From Rhizopus arrhizus (taxonomy: Eukaryota > Mucoromycota > Mucoromycetes > Mucorales > Rhizopodaceae): DNA of 64,000 bases. The position numbers and the translations under genes were made by a program. Positions 44,572 to 52,806 of the stretch are shown one piece after another (the stretch's first letter is position 1; the number at the start of each line of letters is the position of its first letter). The stretch is taken from positions 496,001 to 560,000 of the forward strand of contig JAKZZE010000010.1 of the NCBI GenBank assembly GCA_024220505.1, given 5' to 3'. The notes under the pieces were generated by a model. It ran no database searches. It was given only the letters and a program-made list of their open reading frames with translations, and was not told the DNA's origin.

Positions 44572-46675
44572 ATGGAGTCCAGCTTTAAAGAAAGGTTAAA
44601 ATACTTTCGTTCTGTGTTGAATGAACAAGATGACAGTAGTGAATATGAATCTATAATAGACATAAAAACCTTTAGAAACGCTTGTTTTTATGGTACATTT
44701 TTCATATGAAAGAAATAAAAAGAGATTCACATACCATATAAAAAGGTATACCTGACGAGCCTGGTTTACGTTCAACTGCATGGAAAGTACTCTTGGGTTA
44801 TTTACCACCTGATAAACGAATGTGGACAAACACACTAAAAAATCAAAGATTATGTTATAATGTAACTAAAACAAAACATAAATACATATGCATAAAGTCT
44901 CATGAACCATTAGAATTGGGTAGTTGACTTGTTACAGGACCCAGCAGAAGAACCACTGTCCGTTGATCATGTAAGCTATCTGGAAAGGCATTTATATAAA
45001 GACTCATTTCCGATTTTATTAGCCATTGAATGATGAAAGAGGTTCTAAATGGGCAAGTTATTTTGAAGATAATCTAGTTTTAGAACAAATAGACAAAGAC
45101 GTCAGACGTACCTTACCCGATTTTGCATTTTTTCAGTTACCTATCAATTCACAACAACAAGAGCAGCAAAAGAATGACTATATCACGGACCCTTTATCAG
45201 TCAGTATACCTGAAGAATATGACTTGAAAACAGCAAGCCGTTTTTCATTTACACTCAAATCTTCCATAAATTCAAAATCAACGACAGAAAGTGAAGTTAC
45301 ATCCAGGCCACGAAATATAGTACGCAAACTATCCAATGCATTCATCAGCTCAGCTCATTTAAAACTACCAAACAAAAGGCACTCTAACTCTACTATTACA
45401 AATCGACGCTCACTTTCTAAGCGTATATCTCGTAGCGATAGTCATAAGTTGCCAGATGATGACGATGATGCGTATCATTGGCAAGTCATTCAACGTATTC
45501 TTTTCATCTATGCCAAACTCAACCCTGGAGTAGGCTATGTTCAAGGCATGAACGAATTACTTGCACCCATTTATTATGTCTTTGCAGCAGCCGACTCTGA
45601 TGATGGTGCAGAGGCAGATGCCTTCTTTGTATTTACCATTCTCATGTCTAATTTTAGAGATCATTTTGTGCGGTCATTGGATTCAGATACAAGCACGGGA
45701 ATTCATGCAACCATGAAAAGACTGGGTCAACGATTAGCATGGTTTGATCAGGCTCTCTTTCAAGACTTGTCTCAGAAAGATGTCAAAGAACAGTATTACG
45801 CGTTTCGATGGATCACTGTCTTGTATTCACAAGAATGGGACCTACCTGATGTAATACGTTTATGGGACTCTATCTTGGCTGAGGAAGGGCAATTCGAGTT
45901 TTTGTTGGATTTTGCTGTAGCAATGCTTGTGTAAGCTTAAGATAAAAGGATTTTTATACCAAGCAGACTTATTATTTTTATTTAGCTGTGTTCGACGAGA
46001 GCTCATGTTGGGTGATTTTGCTGATAATATGCGTATTTTACAGGTAAAATAATAATGACAATAGTAACAGTGATAATAACGCAGCTCTTATATTAGAACT
46101 ATCCGATTGACGATATACAAGTTGTACTTAAATCTGCATATGCTATTCGAAAAGCAAGATTACTGGCAAAATCTTCTCAAGATATAACACCAAATGAATT
46201 TAATGACTCAAACATTGAAGCTGATTTGAGTGATACCTCGTCCATATCTTCATCCAATGATTCCCACAAACTTAGAAAGGACATCCATACAAGTTTTGAT
46301 TCAATAAGTAGAGGAAGATCCAAGGAGTTTTCTGATGAGTTATTTAGAAAAAGTCTATCATCTATCAATGATGACATTGATATTAACATAAAAAAAAATC
46401 GTATGTCGACGGGAGGCATGATTACACAAAGTTTATCTCAGAAACTAGGTATTGTTAATACCCAAATGAGACGAACAACTTCGGTTCATTTATCAAATGA
46501 CAAAGGATTTGATGAAGGTGAAATTCAAAAGCCAAAGTCTATATTTGATAGGTTTTCTCTACTGGCTTCAAGTAGTCCAATTTACCAAGAGCTTCAAGAA
46601 AAGACACTACAAACAAAAGCCGATTACTCTGCAGATATAGATGATACAACAAGAGTATATAAAGGCTTTATTTAA
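44572..46675 (+). CDS. TBC-domain Rab GTPase-activating protein, TBC1D13-like
   Basis: Six exons (44572-44692, 44746-44861, 44938-44970, 45023-45930, 45986-46043, 46097-46675) give 604 residues. The TBC domain spans about residues 40-400. It starts GIPDEPGLRSTAWKVLLGYL; the arginine finger motif I-x-x-D-x-x-R is present as IDKDVRR, and the glutamine finger as GYVQGMNELLAPIYYVF. HPLNDERGSKWASYFEDN followed by IDKDVRRTLPDFAFFQ is characteristic of the TBC1D13 group. A Ser/Lys-rich insert of about 90 residues (45270-45450) splits the domain between the two fingers, and the C-terminal 190 residues are Ser-rich and probably disordered. It should stimulate GTP hydrolysis by a Rab (Rab35 or Rab1/8 relatives in animals). 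Confidence 0.92.
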
Positions 46676-46978
46676 ATTTGTTTATAATTTGTATCATAAT
46701 GCAATAAATATTGTTGTTTATATTATTGTCGTGTACTTGACTTCAATCCAAGTATTCTCTTGGCTGCAAAAGTTGAATAAAATATATGCTTAATGAACAT
46801 GTATAATAATCTGAGTTGCTTAAAGCAAATCATCAATTAAAGAATTATAATTATTGAATACTAAACATAGTATTGACATTTTAATACAAAATAAAATAAA
46901 GAATATTGAGCAAGTTAATATAAAAAACAAACGATTTATTATAAAAAGATAAAATGTTTAAGCAAAAGAAAATTCATA

Positions 46979-48139
46979 TCAATATCTTGTGTGATAAAGT
47001 TTTTTCATCAATTTTGATTCTTTTTTAGACAAGAAAGGATACTGTCCACTATGACCGCCGAAAGGTCCATCACGGCCATCGAAAGGTCCACTATGACCGC
47101 CGAAAGGTCCATCACGGCCATCGAAAGGTCCACTATGACCGCCGAAAGGTCCATCACGGCCATCGAAAGGTCCACTATGACCGCCGAAAGGTCCACTATG
47201 ACCGCCGAAAGGTCCACTATGACCGCCGAAAGGTCCACTATGACCGCCGAAAGGTCCACTATGACCGCCGAAAGGTCCACTATGACCGCCGAAAGGTCCA
47301 CTATGACCGCCGAAAGGTCCACTATGACCGCCGAAAGGTCCACCACAACCACCAAAAGGTCCATCACGACCACCAAAAGGTCCATCACGACCACCAAAAG
47401 GTCCATCACGACCACCAAAAGATTCAAAATGTTTACCGCCATAATTCATATATTCAGAGTGACGACGACCATGCTTTCTATGTTTATCATACTTACCAAA
47501 AGGACCAAAATGTTTACTTCTACCGTGTCGGCCTATGTGATGGTGGCCTCTTTCTTTCAAGCTCTCATCACCTTCACTTTCTGAAGAAGAGGAAGAGGTG
47601 CTATCTTCTGTCTTTTCAGTCTCATTTATTGCTTCGGGTCCATGGTTAATGTGTCTTGCTCTTTTACGCATTTTTCTACCACCCCGAGAGATCAAATTAT
47701 CCAATATGCTTAATTCAGTTTCAAAGTTTTCTTGAGAGGAGGATGCCATTTGGGAAGCCAAGATACCTACCCATCGTGATGCACGGTATCCAAGTGGTTG
47801 ATGCTGTTTAACAAGCTGCGATAATTTTTCAAAAGGGTTACAAACCACAAGAGATTGAGTTGGCTTGGAGTTGTCGCCAGCATAAAAGAAAAGGCCATCA
47901 TAAAGTATTTCCTTTAGGTCAGTCATTAGTGTATCCAATTGAGTCTGATTAGAAACCGTCTCCTGCTTGTTGGTTAAAGGATGAAGATAGTGAAGCACTA
48001 AAGAGTCACGGTTAGAAACCTGAGTTGTGGACAATTCAAGGATAGTTACGAGATTATCCCAGTTGAACTTCTCAGGAATCAATTGAAAGTGGCTGGATTG
48101 TTTGTTATCAAAAGAAATGTAAATGTTTATAGCCATCAT
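46979..48139 (-). CDS. Heptapeptide-repeat protein with an N-terminal ubiquitin-like/PB1-like region
   Basis: A single exon of 386 residues. Residues 1-95 (INIYISFDNKQSSHFQLIP, then TNKQETVSNQTQLDTLMTD) resemble a PB1/ubiquitin-like fold by eye only. Residues 110-165 form a conserved-looking helix-rich block (LVKQHQPLGYRASRWVGILA). A Ser/Glu run and an Arg/His/Lys-rich stretch follow, and then 18 tandem seven-residue units of consensus F-G-G-H/R-S/D-G-P. The tail is KKESKLMKKLYHTRY. No signal peptide. The Gly/Phe-rich repeat is of the type that drives low-complexity condensation or surface exposure; function unknown. Unit number may vary between strains. The start could equally be the second Met at 48136. 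Confidence 0.75.
   Translation of the reverse strand: MMAINIYISFDNKQSSHFQLIPEKFNWDNLVTILELSTTQVSNRDSLVLHYLHPLTNKQETVSNQTQLDTLMTDLKEILYDGLFFYAGDNSKPTQSLVVCNPFEKLSQLVKQHQPLGYRASRWVGILASQMASSSQENFETELSILDNLISRGGRKMRKRARHINHGPEAINETEKTEDSTSSSSSESEGDESLKERGHHHIGRHGRSKHFGPFGKYDKHRKHGRRHSEYMNYGGKHFESFGGRDGPFGGRDGPFGGRDGPFGGCGGPFGGHSGPFGGHSGPFGGHSGPFGGHSGPFGGHSGPFGGHSGPFGGHSGPFGGHSGPFDGRDGPFGGHSGPFDGRDGPFGGHSGPFDGRDGPFGGHSGQYPFLSKKESKLMKKLYHTRY
47044..47421 (-). repeat. 21-bp minisatellite, 18 units, in frame
   Basis: Eighteen 21-bp units without indels encode F-G-G-x-x-G-P heptads. Eight central units encode the HS type and are nearly identical in DNA. Toward the C-terminus RD and HS types alternate three times, making a 42-bp higher-order repeat. 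The N-terminal units use different codons (CCACCAAAAGG versus CCGCCGAAAGG on the plus strand), which shows older divergence. Since 21 is a multiple of three and the unit lacks stops, other frames also stay open here; those are artefacts. Confidence 0.95.
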
Positions 48140-48609
48140 AAAAAGCTGTAATATTTTTCACTGAATTTAATCAGGGATTTCTTAACCTCTTCCCTTTTAT
48201 ATCTTTTTCTTTTTTCCTTCTTGGCTAAATTTTTGATGCTGCGGTTTCAAAGGACTTTCCGAAATTGCGCACCTTGGTCCACGAGAGAGCATTGCCGATT
48301 CAGCGCACTTTTTATGAATGTCCGACGGCATAAGAAAATGAAATGATTGGTTAACTGTTCAAGGAGACAACTGAATTCACTTTGGTCTTTATTTCGTTTT
48401 GTTATACGATTAAACAAGTTTTATTTATTTATTAAACCCAAGTGTGCACGCAGTATTTTTATACTAATTTTGCCCGGGTCAGTTCAAAGAGTGAAAGAAG
48501 TATCTAAAAACCCTTCTGGGATTGAGGGTAAAAAAGTTATAGTTTGAAGAAAGGGGACAGAGAGATGGATCTCAGAAAGAGAGGCTAATGAGAAAACATT
48601 AAGTAGAGC

Positions 48610-49389
48610 TCATGTTTTTTTGACGAGAAAGAGCTCAGGAAAGTCGCCACGATCCATATATCCTTTGTTAGCGAAGAAACTGGCTACAGCACGCTTGATA
48701 GGGCTTCTAAGGTGATCGAGAGCACGAAGGATACGACACAGAAACAGGCCACGTGCGGCGCACGTCCTGTCCGCTTCGTCATAGTCGTCGTATTTAGGAT
48801 CACGAAGGTTCGAGGGGTCTAAAGGATCATAATCATCTTGAACGGGGATCTCAAATTTCTTTAATAGCGAACGGAGCTCAGTTTCGTAATCATTATGAAT
48901 TAGGAGAGCAACAAGGTCGCGGTCAGGGTAATGAATGTTGAGGATACGCCTGGTGTTAATATTCAGTTGTCGCAGACGAGAGCGTATTTGACCTATAGGA
49001 AGGCGGAGGCGTATAGGCAGGTATAGGAACTTGTAGCCATGGTTGGTCGAGCGAACACTGAAGGTGCCAGCAGCAGACATTTGACTAGGAAGGGGCGTGG
49101 AAGCTTTAAGCTTGGCAGCTTTCTGAGGAGGAGAAGAGCCTAAATCGGAAGGCGGAGGACGTTTCTGAGGAGACTTGGGTTGCGATGAGGTTTCGGATGC
49201 CAGTGAGGGAGACGTAAGTGGAGGAGATACTGGTGGAGAGGAGACCAAAGAGGAAGCGGGTTTCTTAGAAGCAACAACGTTGGATGCATGAGCTAATCGC
49301 TCAAGGAGAGAAGCGTTTTGTTGCTTGAGTCGGGTGATTTCAGCCTTAGCTGCAGCGAGTTCTGCTTGTAGCTGCTTTACAGTTGGCAT
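48610..49389 (-). CDS. Retroelement-type ORF1-like protein (possibly solo or domesticated)
   Basis: A single exon of 259 residues and clearly more GC-rich than its neighbours. The N-terminus is a coiled-coil (MPTVKQLQAELAAAKAEITR), then a Ser/Pro-rich linker with KSPQKRPPPSDLG, then a globular domain: YKFLYLPIRLRLPIGQIRS, RILNIHYPDRDLVALLIHN and ELRSLLKKFEIPVQDDYDP. The coiled-coil, basic linker, then RNA-binding-like domain architecture resembles ORF1/gag proteins of LINE-type elements that are dispersed in Mucorales genomes; this is my recollection of the family, not a search result. No reverse transcriptase, endonuclease or poly-A-tailed ORF2 follows in the window. A MITE lies 72 bp upstream. 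Confidence 0.5.
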   Translation of the reverse strand: MPTVKQLQAELAAAKAEITRLKQQNASLLERLAHASNVVASKKPASSLVSSPPVSPPLTSPSLASETSSQPKSPQKRPPPSDLGSSPPQKAAKLKASTPLPSQMSAAGTFSVRSTNHGYKFLYLPIRLRLPIGQIRSRLRQLNINTRRILNIHYPDRDLVALLIHNDYETELRSLLKKFEIPVQDDYDPLDPSNLRDPKYDDYDEADRTCAARGLFLCRILRALDHLRSPIKRAVASFFANKGYMDRGDFPELFLVKKT

Positions 49390-49461
49390 GAATCAAGTCT
49401 GTTGTTGTGGATAGCTTTCCAAATAAGACAAGAATCTATGGAAAGTGATCTCGTTTTGTTA

Positions 49462-49565
49462 TACACCATTTTCAGAAATTAAAGTCGCCGTGGCTTGTCC
49501 CAATTACATATAATTAGTATTATAAAACTTTACAAAATGCGATTTTAATTTCTGGAAATAGTGTA
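49462..49565 (+). mobile_element. 104-bp MITE, copy 2
   Basis: Ends TACACCATTTTCAGAAATTA and AATTTCTGGAAATAGTGTA are imperfect inverted repeats of about 27 bp. The interior (TATTATAAAACTTTACAAAA) matches copy 3 almost exactly. Same length as copy 1, TA at both ends. It lies 72 bp upstream of the ORF1-like gene start. Confidence 0.88.
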
Positions 49566-50745
49566 CAAGTACATAAAAGAGTCAGTCAACTGGCTTTGCT
49601 TTGTAGAAACATTCAGAGGCTAGATCAAGTGCATGTGTCTTCCCTTCTTCCTTCTTTTACATTGCTATGGAGATTGTTCCCGATTTAGTAAATTAGGAAA
49701 TTGCAGAAAGTAGACGAATTTTTCATATTTTTAGATTCAAACAGCAAACAGTAATAGTAATAAAACTTTTGACCTATTTCCAAAGCTTTTTTTTTTATTG
49801 TGATTTTGAAGGAATTTAAAAGGAAATACCTTGGTGTGGTATTTTATAAGAAAGATAAATGTTTAAATGTATGCTTTCCATAGAGTAAATCAAATTTACT
49901 TTGCAATAGAAAGATTTATGCTTATTATTAAAATGAATTTATTTTCTCAGTAACATTATTATCTCAGCAAGTAATAACATTATAATCCTAGTTAATAAGA
50001 TCCACTTATATATATTTATATATTCGTGGTAATAGTTTTCATAATAGTTTCAAAATAGAATTCTAATGTTATATGGAGTAACAACCAATAATTCTTTTTA
50101 ATAAAATATTCTTACCACATCGTATGTACCTACTTATTGATTGTCTTAATTTTAATATGAAAATTGATAAAAACACGCCAATAAACATTTATTGAACATA
50201 AGTTAGAAAGTGCAAGACTATTTTGAGATAACCAAGTTTGAACCTAGGAAAAATTATGTTGCCTGCATTTTCATTTCATATCAAAGCATAATCGTTTGAT
50301 TACGTGTCAAATGTCAATCTGCAAGTGGCTGATGTGATCATGAACTGAGATTAAAATATAGATACAAGTAAAAGTGAATAACCATAATAAAAACATTTTG
50401 TCGATTGCTTGAGAGATTCTTAATAAAGAATATATACAACACAAATTTATCTGCTATTGAGACAACTTCTATGCAAAATATAAAGTTATTTGAGTTAAAG
50501 CCAGCATGTAAACCATTAAACTTTATTCAATTAATCACTATAAAGAATTACTCTTTCTTTTACAAATTAAATTTTAACCATCTAATGGAATATATTTGCA
50601 AGTAAAATAAAGAAAGAAAGATAAACATAATAATTCCTAATAGACAAAATCTGATTTTTTGTTTACTTTTTTTTGTGTTCAAAAATAAAAAATATTTTTA
50701 TTCTATTTTTTACTCCTTTTTTTTTTTTTTTCTTCTCATTTAATT
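49566..50745. other. AT-rich intergenic region
   Basis: No gene supported. Very AT-rich; the T run at 50718-50732 is directly upstream of the RasGEF start. Confidence 0.5.
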
Positions 50746-52719
50746 ATGCCGACATATCCAAACCGACTACCACTAATTCCTGTATCGCCACTCATTCAAG
50801 CATCTATTGAAACTGCCAAATTTCTTGCAACGATCACACAAAAGCTATCCTCAACACCTGATGATATTATCCTTCAAAAGCACCTTTCAACTACCAAAGA
50901 AAGACTAGATCAACTAACAAAAAATATTGAATCAGTTCAAACAAGTTTTTTTATTGAATTTAGTTTGCAAAGTATCGCTCAAGAGATTGCCTACATTAAT
51001 TCTCAACTATTCCGTCTTGTAATACTTGATTCAGCATGGATAACGAACTTTGACAAGCGAGTAAATATGATTCCTCTCCTAGATTTTCACAGATATCTGT
51101 CACACGCATTGGCCCATGAAGTCATTTATCATTCAGAAAAGGACATTATCAGTCACCTAATACAGCTTGCCTATATTTTGTTATTTGTCTATCGGGATTT
51201 TTCTGGATGCACAGCCATTCTTGACTGCCTGCAGATGCCAGAAGTACAGCGATTGGAGAATGCATGGAACCAGTGTCCTCCAAAGTTCATCAAGACCTTC
51301 AAGGATCTTTTACCTATCTTATCACCTGAAGGACAATATGAGGCTTACTATCAAACATTAGGATCTCTCACTCGTTCCTTTTTGAACCAACAACATCGAC
51401 CTTGTATGATTGCAATTCCCTTTGTTCAGGCACATCTTCGTATCATCCATGACGCTCCATCTGCCATTCAACTCTTGAAGTTTTGTCAGCAATTGGTCCA
51501 AATTGATCCTGCCCTGCTCCCTTACATGCAAGAGACAAGCAAGAAGATGAAAAATGTCGTGAATCTGGAGCAGCTAAAGACCAATCCAAATGTCTATCAT
51601 TGGCTTGTCACACGTCCTTACCTTACACGATCACAGCTCAAATTAGAAAGCTTACAGATCGTACCACCTGCGGATGATGAAGCAGTACTGAAAAAAGAAG
51701 AAGAAGAAGATTTCTATTGGACATTTTATCGCGTAGAAACCATTGACAGTGATCTTCAATCCCATAGTCCTTCTATCAAGCCATCTGAAAGTCTTGAAGA
51801 AGATCACGCTAATGTGCCTCAGAAAGTATTTGAATCATACAAATTGCCTGTTAAATCAGACTCTGAAGAATCAAGTCAATTGGAAGAAATTTTGGCTGTA
51901 TCTGAAAATAACGATGGGCCTAGTCATTCAAATCAAAATGATGACATAGTCATTGATAATGATGACGATGATGATGAGCCAATATTAATAAATGACTCAA
52001 AAACGGATCTTGATGAAAACGATGGGAATGAGGAGGAAGATGATACAGTTGTTTTATCTCTTAAGTCAAGAAGAGAATATGAACCAGGTTTAAATATACA
52101 AAAGGTTGATTCAGAAAGCGAGAAAAGTTTTTCAAATCATGTACCAACTGAATCTGATATAAACAAGATAAAACATGAACCATCTGACAACGAACCGGAA
52201 CAAACACAATTAAAAGAAGTCAGTCAGTTGGAAATCGAACCAAAGCCAACATTATCTGTCACTGCAGCAGAGTTTGTGCCTACAGTAAATCCTCTTACTG
52301 CTTCAGAAGAAGAAGAGAATTCGGAAGAATGGACAGGATATCCTATTTCAAATGTAGAAGAGGAGGAGGAAGAAGAAGAAGAAGAAGAGAATTCGGAAGA
52401 ATGGACAGGATATCCTATTTCAAATGTAGAAGAAGAAGAAGATAATTCGGAGGAATGGACAGGGTATCCTATTTCAAATGTAGAAGAGGAAGAGGAAGAT
52501 GAAGGGGAGGTTTGGACAGGATATCCTGTTCCTGAGCATGCTACTGAAGAAGAAAAACAGGATACATCTTTTGAAACTTGGGATAAAAATGGTCAAATAT
52601 CTGCTTTTGAAAAAGTAGCAGCAAGACATATTCAGCATTCATTATCTAGCAATATAGCTTTAGAAACAGGAAGAAAAGGACTGCCTTCTCCATTTGGTTC
52701 ATCGTCTGCTTCTACTTAA
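50746..52719 (+). CDS. RasGEF (CDC25-homology) domain protein
   Basis: A single uninterrupted exon of 657 residues, unusual beside its intron-rich neighbours. The CDC25-homology domain lies at about 75-280: SLQSIAQEIAYINSQLFRLV, then DKRVNMIPLLDFHRYLSHAL, YRDFSGCTAILDCLQMPEVQ, RLENAWNQCPPKF, YEAYYQTLGSL and PCMIAIPFVQAHLRIIHD. All follow the order of RasGEF motifs. No N-terminal REM domain is evident, though residues 15-75 form a helical segment. The C-terminal 320 residues are acidic and disordered with a tandem repeat of EEWTGYPISNVEEE. It should load GTP on a Ras-family GTPase; which one is unknown. Weak matching of the catalytic hairpin means activity should not be assumed. Confidence 0.82.
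   Translation: MPTYPNRLPLIPVSPLIQASIETAKFLATITQKLSSTPDDIILQKHLSTTKERLDQLTKNIESVQTSFFIEFSLQSIAQEIAYINSQLFRLVILDSAWITNFDKRVNMIPLLDFHRYLSHALAHEVIYHSEKDIISHLIQLAYILLFVYRDFSGCTAILDCLQMPEVQRLENAWNQCPPKFIKTFKDLLPILSPEGQYEAYYQTLGSLTRSFLNQQHRPCMIAIPFVQAHLRIIHDAPSAIQLLKFCQQLVQIDPALLPYMQETSKKMKNVVNLEQLKTNPNVYHWLVTRPYLTRSQLKLESLQIVPPADDEAVLKKEEEEDFYWTFYRVETIDSDLQSHSPSIKPSESLEEDHANVPQKVFESYKLPVKSDSEESSQLEEILAVSENNDGPSHSNQNDDIVIDNDDDDDEPILINDSKTDLDENDGNEEEDDTVVLSLKSRREYEPGLNIQKVDSESEKSFSNHVPTESDINKIKHEPSDNEPEQTQLKEVSQLEIEPKPTLSVTAAEFVPTVNPLTASEEEENSEEWTGYPISNVEEEEEEEEEEENSEEWTGYPISNVEEEEDNSEEWTGYPISNVEEEEEDEGEVWTGYPVPEHATEEEKQDTSFETWDKNGQISAFEKVAARHIQHSLSSNIALETGRKGLPSPFGSSSAST
52305..52525 (+). repeat. 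Coding tandem repeat, four units of EEWTGYPISNV
   Basis: Three near-identical DNA units (GAAGAATGGACAGGATATCC and variants) and a diverged fourth (EVWTGYPVPE) are separated by Glu-codon tracts of different length. They lie in the acidic tail of the RasGEF. The repeated W-T-G-Y-P peptide may be a short linear motif. Confidence 0.9.
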
Positions 52720-52806
52720 AAATTTATTGTGTGTAATAAAAAAAATGTATTTACAAGTAACTTTTTTAATGGTATATATACACACACGCACATTGTATGT
52801 ATAATA

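Noticed and set aside
47044..47421. Regular repeats considered as a CRISPR-like array
   Set aside because: Units are contiguous without spacers, in frame, and translate to a heptapeptide.
47008..47584. Two further open frames through the minisatellite (minus 47008-47442, plus 47051-47584)
   Set aside because: They exist only because a 21-bp unit without stops keeps other frames open; the F-G-G-x-x-G-P frame is the one that continues into non-repetitive coding sequence on both sides.
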